DNA from: Glycomyces sp040645615
Lineage (GTDB): Bacteria > Actinomycetota > Actinomycetes > Mycobacteriales > Micromonosporaceae
DNA length: 64,000 bases
Assembly: GCF_040645615.1 (NCBI RefSeq)
Contig: NZ_JBEYYO010000018.1
Coordinates: forward strand, 1-64,000
Reading direction: 5' to 3'
Both the position numbers and the translations under genes were made by a program. Under the pieces are notes generated by a model. The model saw only the letters and a list, made by a program, of their open reading frames with translations, made no database searches and was not told the DNA's origin. Position 1 is the first letter of the stretch. Each line of letters opens with the position of its first letter. Positions 50,919 through 59,855 of this stretch are shown one piece after another.

Positions 50919-50945
50919 GTGTCAATCTCAGATGTACGACACCGC
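50919..50945. other. attR: left attP half-site and core CGACACCGC
   Basis: GTGTCAATCTCAGAT (50919-50933), then GTA, then the core CGACACCGC (50937-50945). The half-site is the reverse complement, with four mismatched arm positions at most, of ATCTGAGATTAGCAC at attL. Chromosomal DNA resumes inside the core. Confidence 0.9.
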
Positions 50946-51768
50946 CGATGTCTACGGCAGGAGCAGGAAGGGCTGGACCGAGGAGACCATCGGGCGTTGG
51001 TTCGCTTCCAGGCCCGAGGCCCGCGAGCAGGTCGTGCTCGCCACCAAGGTGTACGGAGCCGTCGGCGACGGGCCGAATGAGAAGGGACTCTCGGCGTACC
51101 GGATCCGGGCGCAGATCGAAGCCTCGCTGCGGCGGCTCCAGACCGACCGGGTCGACCTGTACCAGTTCCACCACATCGACCGGTCGGTGCAGTGGGAGGA
51201 GATCTGGCAGGCGATCGACACACTTGTGACCCAAGGCAAAGTGGTCTATTCCGGGTCGTCGAACTTCCCGGGCTGGGGCATCGCCAGGGCGAACGAGCAC
51301 GCGATCCGGCGCGGGAGCTTCGGCCTGGTCTCGGAGCAGTCGATCTACAGCCTCCTGAACCGCAACATCGAGCTCGAGGTCATCCCGGCCGCGCAGCAGT
51401 ACGGCCTCGGCGTCATCCCCTGGTCCCCGCTCGGGGGCGGCCTGCTCGGCGGCGTCCTCGGAGACAAGCCGACCACCGGACGGCGTTCGAGCGAGCGCAT
51501 CGCCGCGGGCGTCGAGAAGCACCGGCCGCAGCTGGAACGGTACGAGGCCTTCGCCGCGAAGAGGGGCGTCGCCCCGGCGGTCCTCGGTCTGGCGTGGGTG
51601 CTGCGGCAGCCGGGCGTCACCGGGCCCATCATCGGCCCGCGAACGTCGTCCCAGCTGGAGGACGCCGTGGCGGCGCTGGAGGTCGAGCTCGACGAGACCG
51701 ACCTGGCGACCCTGGACGAGATCTTCCCCGGCCCCGGCGGCCCCGCCCCCGAGGCGTACTCCTGGTAG
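50932..51768 (+). pseudogene. aldo/keto reductase, 3' fragment
   Basis: From the core onward the frame reads DTADVYGRSRKGWTEE... through EQSIYSLLNRNIELEVIPAAQQYGLGVIPWSPLGGGLLGG to the natural stop, 278 codons from an ATG that the element supplies at 50932. It lacks the first beta strand and helix of the barrel (about 48 residues). The catalytic Asp and Tyr survive. No ribosome binding site is visible before this ATG, so it is most likely inactive. Confidence 0.93.
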
Positions 51769-51947
51769 CGGGGCGAACCGACCGCGCCGGGCCCGACTCG
51801 GACCCGGCGCGGTATCTTTGTCCGGTTTCGACCGGTGACGTGTCGCACTGGTCGTTGCATGCTTGACGTGGGTACCGTCGATTCGACCGAGTGACCGAGA
51901 GCAAGCGATTGCATCGCCGCACGATCGGACCAGCGGAGGCGCGGAGC

Positions 51948-52778
51948 GTGACGGACATCAGCAGCAGGCGGCGGAACGACGAGGACATCGAGGAGGCCCG
52001 CGAAGCGCTCCCGCCCGAAGGCATCGACACGGCACGGCCGGACCCGGCGATGCTCGACTACGCGCGCGGCATCCGGGAGGGCTTCGGGCGCTTCATGATG
52101 GAGTACCAGTTCGCCGTGGACGAGGTGCTCACCAAGGTCACGATCCTGCGCGAGGAGTTTCGGCACCTCCACCGCTACAACCCCATCGAGCACGTCAGCT
52201 CCCGCATCAAGACCCCCGACAGCATCCTGGAGAAGGTCGTGCGCCGCCAGGTCTCCCCCACGCTGCCGAAGATCCGCGAGCACATCACCGACATCGCCGG
52301 CATCCGCATCACGTGCAGCTTCATCGCCGACACCTACCGGATGCTCGACGCCCTGACCTCCCAGCACGACATCCGCGTGATCGAGGTCAAGGACTACATC
52401 GCCAACCCCAAACCCAACGGCTACAAGAGCCTCCACGCGATCATCGAGGTCCCGGTCTTCCTCTCCACCGGCGCGGTCCCGGTGATCGTGGAGGTCCAGA
52501 TCCGCACCGTGGCCCAGGACTTCTGGGCCAGCCTCGAACACAAGATCTTCTACAAGTACGACGGCGAAGTCCCCGCCCACATCGCCACCGACCTCGCCGA
52601 CGCGGCCACCGCCGCCGAACAACTCGACCGCCGCATGGAACAACTCCACGCCGAAGTCCACGGCCCCACCCCCGCCGACGACACCCGCCCCACCATCCCC
52701 CAACTCGACAACGCCCTCCTCCTCCGCCTATGGGACCTGGCCCAGACGACAGGAGCGACCTCCCAAAGCCGCCCGTAG
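51948..52778 (+). CDS. small alarmone synthetase (RelA/SpoT domain)
   Basis: A 276-residue single-domain (p)ppGpp synthetase of the RelP/RelQ type, without hydrolase or ACT domains. Key segments are EHVSSRIKTPDSILEKVVRR, DIAGIRITCSFI, the substrate loop KPNGYKSLH and the catalytic EVQIRT. GTG at 51948 is preferred because GGAGG lies about 9 bases upstream; another GTG at 51891 adds 19 residues. It would make alarmones from GTP or GDP and ATP under stress. It is monocistronic and ends at a strong terminator. Confidence 0.9.
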   Translation: MTDISSRRRNDEDIEEAREALPPEGIDTARPDPAMLDYARGIREGFGRFMMEYQFAVDEVLTKVTILREEFRHLHRYNPIEHVSSRIKTPDSILEKVVRRQVSPTLPKIREHITDIAGIRITCSFIADTYRMLDALTSQHDIRVIEVKDYIANPKPNGYKSLHAIIEVPVFLSTGAVPVIVEVQIRTVAQDFWASLEHKIFYKYDGEVPAHIATDLADAATAAEQLDRRMEQLHAEVHGPTPADDTRPTIPQLDNALLLRLWDLAQTTGATSQSRP

Positions 52779-52784
52779 CGCGAC

Positions 52785-52814
52785 GGGGCCCGCGATCATC
52801 CGATCGCGGGCCCC
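52785..52814. terminator. bidirectional terminator
   Basis: GGGGCCCGCGATC (52785-52797) pairs with 52802-52814 across ATCC. It serves the convergent alarmone synthetase and secreted-protein genes. Confidence 0.92.
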
Positions 52815-52829
52815 GCCTCACTTGTGCTC

Positions 52830-53165
52830 TCAGACGACTCCGGCCAGCGAGCATGCGCTCTGGGCGTGGGACAGCCAGACGTCGGTGTTGCGCTGGAAGT
52901 AGCTCACGCAGTTCGAATAACTGCTGACGCCGAGGTTGCAAGCGGAGGTGACCAGGGGTCCGACCGCGTATCCCTTGCTTTTGATGTAGCTGCGGCACTG
53001 CGCGGCGGTCATGGGCTGGACGTCGCCGTCCGCGGTGACCGACGCGGTCACCTCGGCGGGGGTGGCCTCGACCGGGTCTGCGGCCTGCGCCGGTGCGCTC
53101 AGGGCGAAGGACATGCCCACCATTGCCGTGAGCAAGGCGAGACTCTGGATGATCCGTTTGATCAT
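52830..53165 (-). CDS. small secreted protein with four cysteines
   Basis: A 111-residue precursor. The Sec signal (MIKRIIQSLALLTAMVGMSFALSAPAQA) is cut to leave about 83 residues. The mature C-terminal half has Cys residues in AQCRSY, TSACNLG, SNCVSYF and QSACSLAGVV, which may form two disulfides. GGAAGGGG lies upstream of the ATG. I do not recognise a family. An extracellular or cell-surface role is inferred. Confidence 0.75.
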   Translation of the reverse strand: MIKRIIQSLALLTAMVGMSFALSAPAQAADPVEATPAEVTASVTADGDVQPMTAAQCRSYIKSKGYAVGPLVTSACNLGVSSYSNCVSYFQRNTDVWLSHAQSACSLAGVV

Positions 53166-53274
53166 TTGGACCCCTTCCGCATCGGCGCGGCCGATGCACC
53201 TAGAAGACAGTGCATCGACTCTCGGCGAAGCGCGCACCGAACCGGCATCGGAATTGCACGGCTCCGGCACCGCC

Positions 53275-54195
53275 CTAAGGGGCGGGGAGGGGGCAGCGGC
53301 CTGGTTCGTTGCATTTTTCGTGGGTCTTGGGTTCGAGTTGGATGGTGGCGTGGGTTATGTCGTGGGTGGTTCGCATGAGGTGTTGGGCGCGGTCGAGGAC
53401 CGTGTGGGCGTCGGCTGCGGGGTCGGTGACCAGGTGGGCCGTGGCCACGTGCATGCCTGAGGTGAGGGTCCAGAGGTGGACGTCGTGGACGTCGTCGACG
53501 CCCGGGATCGCGGCGAGGTCTTCGGCGATCGCGGCCGGTTCCAGGCCGGGCGGGGCGTGCTGGGCCAGGACGGCGAGGACCTGTCGGCCCAGCGGGACGG
53601 CGCGGACCACCACGAACAGGCCGATCGCCAGCGCGATGCCGGTGTCCCAGGCGGCTTGGCCGGTGGTGGCGACGAGGATGCCGGCGATGATGACGCCGAC
53701 CGATCCGGCGGTGTCGGCGATGACTTCGAAGTAGGCGCCTTTGACGTTGAGGCTCTCGCTCGCGCCGGATCGCAGCAGGAGCAGGGCGATGAGGTTGACC
53801 GCGAGGCCGAGTGCGCCGACGACGAGCATGGGGCCGACGCTGATCTCGGGCGCTTCGCCGATGCGGCCGAGGGCTTCGGCCACGATGTAGGCGGCCATGC
53901 CGAACATGACGAGGACGGCGAAGCCGGAGGCGAAGATCTCAGCGCGGTAGGAACCGTAGGTGCGGCGGCCGGTGGTGTCGGGGCGGGTGGCGATGCGGGT
54001 GGCGGTGAGGGCCGCGGCGAGGGTGACGACGTCGGCGGCCATGTGCCCGGCGTCGGAGAGCAGGGCGAGGGAGCCCGAGAGCAGGCCGGTGACGAGCTCG
54101 ACGGCGAAGAATCCGCCGATGAGGGCGAGTGCGATCTTCAGCCGCCAGGCGTGTCTGCCTCCGGCGTGCGCGCCGTGGTCGTGCCCGTGTCCCAT
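53275..54195 (-). CDS. cation diffusion facilitator efflux protein
   Basis: A 306-residue CDF protein. A His-rich start (MGHGHDHGAHAGGRH) precedes six membrane segments. The metal site includes Asp and His in LLSDAGHMAADV and later FEVIADTAGSVGV. A C-terminal cytosolic domain ends in a Cys-containing tail. It exports Zn, Cd or Co in exchange for protons. The ATG at 54195 with GAGAGG upstream is preferred. An A/T-rich promoter (TAATAT) and a GTATCGCAAT-containing dyad region lie upstream, consistent with metal-responsive control. Confidence 0.9.
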   Translation of the reverse strand: MGHGHDHGAHAGGRHAWRLKIALALIGGFFAVELVTGLLSGSLALLSDAGHMAADVVTLAAALTATRIATRPDTTGRRTYGSYRAEIFASGFAVLVMFGMAAYIVAEALGRIGEAPEISVGPMLVVGALGLAVNLIALLLLRSGASESLNVKGAYFEVIADTAGSVGVIIAGILVATTGQAAWDTGIALAIGLFVVVRAVPLGRQVLAVLAQHAPPGLEPAAIAEDLAAIPGVDDVHDVHLWTLTSGMHVATAHLVTDPAADAHTVLDRAQHLMRTTHDITHATIQLEPKTHEKCNEPGRCPLPAP

Positions 54196-54297
54196 GCTGG
54201 CCTCTCGAATCAATATTACATTGCGATACGTGCATATGTCGCCTTGGACTGTACCGGCCTGCGACGAGACCCGTCAAGGGTGGCCTGCCTCACGCCA

Positions 54298-54329
54298 AAG
54301 GTGCGGGCCCGATCCCGAGCCCGCACCTT
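54298..54329. terminator. terminator after tctA
   Basis: AAGGTGCGGGC (54298-54308) pairs with GCCCGCACCTT (54319-54329). It lies ten bases past the tctA stop on the minus strand. Confidence 0.88.
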
Positions 54330-54338
54330 CCCCCTCTG

Positions 54339-55847
54339 TCAGGCCGCGACGATTTCGCGGTCGCGGGCCCTGCGCCGCGCCACGAATCGCACGAGCGGCC
54401 AGACGGCGATCAGGGCCAGGATCCCGTAGACGACCCACGAGACCGGGCCGCCGATCAGGCCCGAGAGCTCCCCACCGGAGAGCTGGAGCGACATGCGCGC
54501 CTGCCGTTCGGCCATCGGACCGAGGATGACGCCCACGATGAGCGGCAGCATCGGCAGCCCGAAGCGGCGCATCGCGAGCCCGGCCAGGCCGAGCACGATG
54601 AGCACGAACAGGTCGAACGGCTGCGCGTTCACCGCGTAGGCGCCCATCGAGGCGAAGAACAGGATCCCCGCGAACAGGTACGGCTTGGGCACGCGCAGGA
54701 GCTTGACCCAGATCGGGATCATCGGCATGTTGAGCACGAGCAGCATGGTGTTGCCGATGAACAGGCTCGCGATGAGCGTCCACACCAGGGCCGACTCGTT
54801 CTCGAACAGCAGCGGCCCGGGCTGGATCCCGTAGGTCTGGAACGCCGCGAGCATCACCGCGGCGGTCGCGTTGCACGGCAGGCCGAGTGCGAGCATCGGC
54901 ACGAGGGTCCCGGCGGCCGAGGCGTTGTTCGCGGCCTCGGGTCCGGCCACGCCTTCGATGGCGCCCTTGCCGAACTCGTTCTTGTGCTTGGAGAGCCTGC
55001 GTTCGGTCACATAGGACAGGAACGTGGGCACTTCCGCGCCTCCGGCGGGCATGGCCCCGAACGGGAACCCGAGCGCGGTGCCGCGCAGCCACGGACCCCA
55101 CGAGCGCCGCCAATCCTTGCGGCCCATCCAGACCCGGCCCACGGGGATGATCTCGTCCTTGGTGCGCCTCCCGCGCGCGGCGATCCACAGCGCCTCGCCG
55201 ATGGCGAACACCCCGACCGCCACGATCACCACGTCGATCCCGTCGGCCAGCTGCGGGACCCCATAGGTGAGGCGCTGCTGGCCGGTGACCGCGTCGATCC
55301 CGATGGTGCCCACCACGAGTCCGAACAGGAGCGACGCGAAGCCGCGGATGCGCGAGGAACCGAGCACCGAAGCGGTCGCGAACAGCGCCAAGACCATGAT
55401 CGCGAGGTAGTCGGGCGCGCCGAGGCCGATCGCGAAGCTCACCGTGACCGGGGTGACGAACACCAGCGCCACGGTGGCGATGGTTCCGGCCACAAAGGAT
55501 CCGATCGCGGCGGTCGCGAGCGCCTGTCCCCCGCGGCCGTTGCGGGCCATCTTGAAGCCCTCCATGACGGTGACCACTGAGGACGATTGGCCTGGAGTGT
55601 TCAGCAGGATCGCCGTGGTCGAGCCGCCGTACATGCCGCCGTAGAAGATCCCCGCGAACATGATGAACGCCTGCGTGGGCTCCATCCCGTACGTGATGGG
55701 CAGCAGCAGCGCGATCGCCATCGCCGTGCCCATGCCCGGCATCATCGAGACGGCCGTGCCGATCGTGACACCGATGAGCGCGATGAGGAGGTTCTGCGGG
55801 GTCAGGACCGCGCCGAAGCCCTCGATGAGGGAGTCGAGGTTGTCCAT
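54339..55847 (-). CDS. tctA: tripartite tricarboxylate transporter large subunit TctA
   Basis: A 502-residue membrane protein with about eleven or twelve segments. Typical stretches are GTAVSMMPGMGTAMAIALLLPITYGMEP, FYGGMYGGSTTAILLNTPGQSSSVVT and GPEAANNASAAGTLVPMLALGLPCNATAAVML. It forms the cation-driven transport pore for citrate-like acids. The ATG shares a base with the tctB stop. It is the third gene of the tctC-tctB-tctA operon. Confidence 0.94.
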   Translation of the reverse strand: MDNLDSLIEGFGAVLTPQNLLIALIGVTIGTAVSMMPGMGTAMAIALLLPITYGMEPTQAFIMFAGIFYGGMYGGSTTAILLNTPGQSSSVVTVMEGFKMARNGRGGQALATAAIGSFVAGTIATVALVFVTPVTVSFAIGLGAPDYLAIMVLALFATASVLGSSRIRGFASLLFGLVVGTIGIDAVTGQQRLTYGVPQLADGIDVVIVAVGVFAIGEALWIAARGRRTKDEIIPVGRVWMGRKDWRRSWGPWLRGTALGFPFGAMPAGGAEVPTFLSYVTERRLSKHKNEFGKGAIEGVAGPEAANNASAAGTLVPMLALGLPCNATAAVMLAAFQTYGIQPGPLLFENESALVWTLIASLFIGNTMLLVLNMPMIPIWVKLLRVPKPYLFAGILFFASMGAYAVNAQPFDLFVLIVLGLAGLAMRRFGLPMLPLIVGVILGPMAERQARMSLQLSGGELSGLIGGPVSWVVYGILALIAVWPLVRFVARRRARDREIVAA

Positions 55848-56368
55848 CAGAGGATTCCCTGCAGGATGCCCGCGGGCAGGCCCACGCCGAGCCCGATCGC
55901 GAAGCCGTAGAACGTGGCCAGGCCGAGCACCACCGCCGCGGCCAGCGCGAGGAAGTAGCGCCGCGAGCCGAGTACCACGGCCGCGCCCCAGAACAGGAGC
56001 GAACCGGAGATGACCCAGCCGAGCCACTCGATGACCAGCGCGTTCGCGATGAAGATCGCGCACAGCAGGCCGATGGTGCGCCAGTCGAAGGGCCCGTCGG
56101 TCTCCCCGCCCTCGCCGCGCCCGCCCCGCGCCACGTCGAGCGCGTAGAGGACGGCCACCACGATGAGCAGCGATCCGAGGATGATCGGGACCGGCTTGGG
56201 CCCGATCGGGTCGTTCGAGGCGGTGAACCCGCCCAGGCGCAGGGCGTCGACGATCACCACGACGCCGAGCGCGGCGAGGACCCCGGCGACCCAGTACTGG
56301 GCCCGGTCGGGTCCGGCGGGCTCGGTGGTCGTGTCGGCGCCTTCGTCAGCGCGGTCGAGGTCGCTCAT
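55847..56368 (-). CDS. tctB: tripartite tricarboxylate transporter small subunit TctB
   Basis: A 173-residue protein with four membrane segments (YWVAGVLAALGVVVIVDAL, PIILGSLLIVVAVLYAL, two more after position 95). It is the small partner of TctA. ATGA overlaps the tctC stop, and one base overlaps the tctA start. Confidence 0.88.
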   Translation of the reverse strand: MSDLDRADEGADTTTEPAGPDRAQYWVAGVLAALGVVVIVDALRLGGFTASNDPIGPKPVPIILGSLLIVVAVLYALDVARGGRGEGGETDGPFDWRTIGLLCAIFIANALVIEWLGWVISGSLLFWGAAVVLGSRRYFLALAAAVVLGLATFYGFAIGLGVGLPAGILQGIL

Positions 56369-57360
56369 ACCAGGCCCAGGTCCTGGAGGATCGAGGCGAC
56401 TTCCCGGTCCTGCTGGGTGAGGAAGTCGCCGAACTCGTCTCCGGTGGCGAACGCGTCGATCCAGCCCTGCTTGGCGAGTTCCTCGGCCCACGCGTCGGTC
56501 TCGTAGACCGCGGTGATCGCGTCGACCCATCGCTGCACGTCGGCGTCCTCGACGCCGGGCGGGGCGACCCAGCCGCGCCAGTTGGTGAACTCCATCTCGA
56601 TGCCGGACTCGACGAGCGTCGGCGCATCGGGCACGGCCTCGACGCGGTCGAGCGTCGAGACCGCGAGGACCCGCAGCTGCCCGGCCACGATCTGGTCGAT
56701 GAACTCCCCCACCCCGCTCGCGCCCGCGGCGATCTTCTCCCCCAGCAGGGCCGGGAGCAACTCACCGCCGCCGTCATAGGACACGTAGTTGACGTCGGCG
56801 GGCGTGATCCCCACGGTGTCGGCCAGGCGCATCGGCAGCAGGTGGTCGGGCCCGCCCGGGGACGAGCCGCCGCCGATCGCCACGCTGCGCGGATCGGCCG
56901 CCCAGGCCTCCACCAGGTCGGCGATCGTCTCGTACGGCGAGGCGGCCGGGACCACGATCGCGCCGGCCTCCTCCACGAGCTTCGCGATCGGAGTCGTGCC
57001 GGTGAGCTTGGCCTCGGAGTTCTGGGTGTACGAGGCGCCCACGACGCCCAGGCCCATCTGCATCACGAGGTCGCCGTTGCCCTCCTCGTTCACCATGCGC
57101 TGCAACCCGACCGTGCCTCCGGCGCCGGACAGGTTGAACACCTCGACGCCCTTGGCGATCTTCTCGTCCTCCATGATCCGCGCGATCGAGCGGGCGGTCG
57201 TGTCGTAGCCGCCGCCGGGGCTGTTGGGCACCATGAGGCGAAGGCCCGTCAAGGGACCGCCGTCCTCACCGTCATCGGCGGTCAGGCCGCAGGCCGAGGC
57301 CGCCGCGAAGGCCGGGACGGCTGCCGCAGCGCTGAGGAGGGCCCTCCGGTGAAATTTCAT
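56365..57360 (-). CDS. tctC: tricarboxylate-binding lipoprotein TctC
   Basis: A 331-residue Bug/TctC solute receptor. The lipobox ASAC anchors it outside the membrane. The ligand-binding region has LMVPNSPGGGYDTTARSIARIM, the common PGGG-D type motif. It delivers citrate or a similar carboxylate to TctAB. It is the first gene of the operon and is divergent from the sensor kinase, which probably controls it. Confidence 0.92.
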   Translation of the reverse strand: MKFHRRALLSAAAAVPAFAAASACGLTADDGEDGGPLTGLRLMVPNSPGGGYDTTARSIARIMEDEKIAKGVEVFNLSGAGGTVGLQRMVNEEGNGDLVMQMGLGVVGASYTQNSEAKLTGTTPIAKLVEEAGAIVVPAASPYETIADLVEAWAADPRSVAIGGGSSPGGPDHLLPMRLADTVGITPADVNYVSYDGGGELLPALLGEKIAAGASGVGEFIDQIVAGQLRVLAVSTLDRVEAVPDAPTLVESGIEMEFTNWRGWVAPPGVEDADVQRWVDAITAVYETDAWAEELAKQGWIDAFATGDEFGDFLTQQDREVASILQDLGLV

Positions 57361-57433
57361 CGTCGTTGCTCTTTCGTTTCGAAGCCGCTGTGAGAGACGA
57401 TGGTCACCCCGGCGTAAGCCCTATGTCAGCCTT

Positions 57434-59116
57434 GTGTCCGTATCGATCATTGAGTTCATTGTGTTCAGGCCCGTGCCCCGCCCCACCCTCGCCGGTCAGC
57501 TCCTCGTCTTCCAGCTGACGGTGATCCTGCTCGTCCTCGCCGCCGTGGCCGGGCTGTCGCTGGCCCAGTCCGCGGCCGTGTTCGCCACCGAGCAGGGCCG
57601 CCGCGTCACCCAGCTCGCCGAGAACCTCGCCGCTTCCAATCTGGTGCGCGACCGCCTCCCCGCGCCCGCCCCGGCGCAGACGCTCGCGCCGCAGATCCAG
57701 AGCGACCTCGTGCGCTGGCAGGTCTCCTCGGTGACGCTCGCCGACGCCGAGGGACTCGTGGTCGCCTCCACCAACCCGCTGCTGGTGGGCACCGTGCTCG
57801 ACCTCGGCGCGGGCGTGCTCCAAGGCCGGGGCTGGAAAGGCGAGATGGAGCTGGGCGGGCGCACCGAACTGGTCGCGCAGGCCCCGGTGCTCGGCGCCGA
57901 CGGCTCAACGCACGGCGTGCAGCTGGGCGTCGCGATCGTGGGCCACGAAGTGCCCTCGCTGTTGGACAGGCTCGCGGGCGCGAGCCCGAACCTGCTGCTG
58001 TACCTCGGGGTCGCGAGCGTCCTCGGCGTGGCCGGGTCGTGGCTGCTCGCCCGCCGCATCAAACGCCAGACGTTCGGCATGGAGCCCAGGGAGATCGCCG
58101 GGCTCGCCGAGCACCGCGAGGCCATGCTCTACGGCATCGCCGAAGGCGTCGTCGCGCTCGACCCGCAGCACCGCGTCACCCTCGTCAACGACGTGGGCAG
58201 GCGCCTGCTCGACCTCCCGGGCGACTCGGTCGGGCGCGCCCTCGCCGACCTCGACCTGACCTCAAGGCTGCGCGACGTGCTCACCGGGGCGGTCACCGGC
58301 ACCGACCAGGTCGTGTTGCAGGGCAACCGGGTCTTGGTCGTCAACCGCATGCCCGTGGAGAAGGACGGACGCGCGCTCGGCTCGGTCGCGACCCTGCGCG
58401 ACCGGACCGAACTGGCCCAGCTCGAACGCGACCTCGGCTCGTTCCGGTCCACCGCCGAAGCGCTGCGGGCCCAGACCCACGAGTTCGACAACCGCCTCCA
58501 CACCATCTCCGGGCTGATCCAGATCGGCGAGCAGGACGAGGTCGTGCGCTACGTCGACGCCCTCAACCGGCACCGGCAGTCCCTCGACCTGGCCATCGGC
58601 GAACCCATCCGCGACAAGGCCATCGCCGCGCTCCTCATGGCCAAGTCCGCCCAGGCCGCCGAGCGGCGCGTGCGCCTCGACATCGCAGGCGGCAGCGCCC
58701 TCCCGCCGCTCGAACCCGAGGACTCCGCCGACGTCGGCACCGTGCTCGGCAACCTCCTCGACAACGCCATCGACGCGGCCGTCGAAGCCGACACCGGCCC
58801 GCAGCCCAGGCCCGAACCCCGCGTCGCGGTCGAACTGCGCCACGAGGACGGCGCCGTGCGGATCACCGTCACCGACTCAGGCCCCGGCGTGCCGCCCGCG
58901 GCGGCCGCGGAGATCTTTGCGCACGGCTACACCACCAAGGCCCCCACCTCCCAGAGCAGCACCGGCGGGCGCGGCATCGGGCTTGCGCTGGCCAAGCTCG
59001 TGTGCGAGCATCACGGCGGCACCGTGGCCCTGGAGCCCACCGGGAGCGGCGCCCGCTTCACCGCCGCGATCCCGCTGCTCGCCGCCGCGACCCCTACGGC
59101 CAAGGAACCCTCATGA
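57434..59116 (+). CDS. CitA/DcuS-type sensor histidine kinase
   Basis: A 560-residue membrane kinase. Membrane segments near 20-42 and 187-206 bracket a periplasmic PAS-like sensor of about 140 residues. A cytosolic PAS domain follows. The H box has His349 in AQTHEFDNRLHTISGLIQ, then NLLDNAIDA (N box), DSGPGV and GRGIGLALAK (G boxes). It probably senses a tri- or dicarboxylate. The start codon is unsure (GTG at 57434, 57461 or 57473) and no strong ribosome binding site is seen. Confidence 0.88.
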   Translation: MSVSIIEFIVFRPVPRPTLAGQLLVFQLTVILLVLAAVAGLSLAQSAAVFATEQGRRVTQLAENLAASNLVRDRLPAPAPAQTLAPQIQSDLVRWQVSSVTLADAEGLVVASTNPLLVGTVLDLGAGVLQGRGWKGEMELGGRTELVAQAPVLGADGSTHGVQLGVAIVGHEVPSLLDRLAGASPNLLLYLGVASVLGVAGSWLLARRIKRQTFGMEPREIAGLAEHREAMLYGIAEGVVALDPQHRVTLVNDVGRRLLDLPGDSVGRALADLDLTSRLRDVLTGAVTGTDQVVLQGNRVLVVNRMPVEKDGRALGSVATLRDRTELAQLERDLGSFRSTAEALRAQTHEFDNRLHTISGLIQIGEQDEVVRYVDALNRHRQSLDLAIGEPIRDKAIAALLMAKSAQAAERRVRLDIAGGSALPPLEPEDSADVGTVLGNLLDNAIDAAVEADTGPQPRPEPRVAVELRHEDGAVRITVTDSGPGVPPAAAAEIFAHGYTTKAPTSQSSTGGRGIGLALAKLVCEHHGGTVALEPTGSGARFTAAIPLLAAATPTAKEPS

Positions 59117-59787
59117 TCGAAGTGCTGGTCGTCGACGACGACTTCCGGCTGGTCAACATCCACAGCGGCTTCGTCGCGCGCACCCCCGGATTCCGGGTCG
59201 CCGCCGGCGCCCGCAGCGGCGAGGAGACCCTCGCCGCGCTCGCCGAACATCGGCCCGACCTGGTCCTGCTCGATCTGTACCTGCCCGACGTGTTCGGCCT
59301 GGACCTGGTGCGGCGCATGAGGGCCGAAGGCTTCGAATCCGACGTCTTCGTGATCTCGGCGGCCCGCGAGGCCGAAGCCGTGCGCGCCGCCGTGCGTCTG
59401 GGCGTGGTCTCGTACCTGCTGAAACCGTTCAGCTTCGACGACTTCACCGAACGATTGGAGCAATACGCCGAACGCCGGGCCGGACTGGCCGCCGCCGCGG
59501 TGCGCGACCAGGCCGACGTCGACCGCGCCTTCGAACGAGCCACCGCACCGAATCCACTGCCGCCCAAGGGGTTCAGCGCCGAGACCACGAAACTGGTCGA
59601 GTCGGCGCTGCGGGTGGCCGAGGGGTCGCTCTCGGCCAGCGAATGCGCCGAGCGCGTGGGGATCTCGCGGGTGAGCGCCCGGCGCTACCTCGAACGACTC
59701 GCCGAAGGCGGCAGCGCCGAGGTCAGCCTGAAGTACGCCGGTCGCGGCCGCCCCGAGCGCCGCTACGCGTGGGCCCGCCGGGCCTGA
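59113..59787 (+). CDS. CitB/DcuR-type response regulator
   Basis: A 224-residue response regulator. The receiver domain has the acidic pocket DDD near the N terminus, phospho-acceptor Asp54 (LVLLDLYLPD) and Lys104 (SYLLKPF). The C-terminal helix-turn-helix reads LSASECAERVGISRVSARRYLERLAEGG. ATGA overlaps the kinase stop. With the kinase it should switch on the divergent tctCBA operon. Confidence 0.92.
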   Translation: MIEVLVVDDDFRLVNIHSGFVARTPGFRVAAGARSGEETLAALAEHRPDLVLLDLYLPDVFGLDLVRRMRAEGFESDVFVISAAREAEAVRAAVRLGVVSYLLKPFSFDDFTERLEQYAERRAGLAAAAVRDQADVDRAFERATAPNPLPPKGFSAETTKLVESALRVAEGSLSASECAERVGISRVSARRYLERLAEGGSAEVSLKYAGRGRPERRYAWARRA

Positions 59788-59855
59788 ACCCGGAGCCGGT
59801 GTCGCAGCCGCATGCGATCATCGGAGCCCGTCCCGGCGAACCGAAGGAGCCCACC

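Larger units (their letters stand above)
40000..50936. mobile_element. 10.9-kb integrated genetic element, serine-integrase type
   Basis: Bounded by attL and attR inside an aldo/keto reductase gene. It carries the integrase at the left end on the plus strand, GntR on the plus strand, and nearly all other genes on the minus strand: primase-polymerase, XRE, DUF2637 and about a dozen small proteins. Base composition is visibly less GC-rich than the flanks. I see no relaxase, FtsK/TraB translocase, capsid, terminase or resistance gene. It is therefore best described as a non-autonomous integrative element, plasmid-like or satellite-like. Confidence 0.92.

Noticed and set aside
40000..50936. tRNA or direct-repeat attachment typical of tyrosine-integrase elements
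   Set aside because: No tRNA is present at either end. The 9-bp core lies in a protein gene and the recombinase is a serine type.
50914..51768. A complete aldo/keto reductase gene starting near 50914
   Set aside because: The first codons belong to the element and the N-terminal barrel strand is missing. The matching 5' part lies at 39851-40009.
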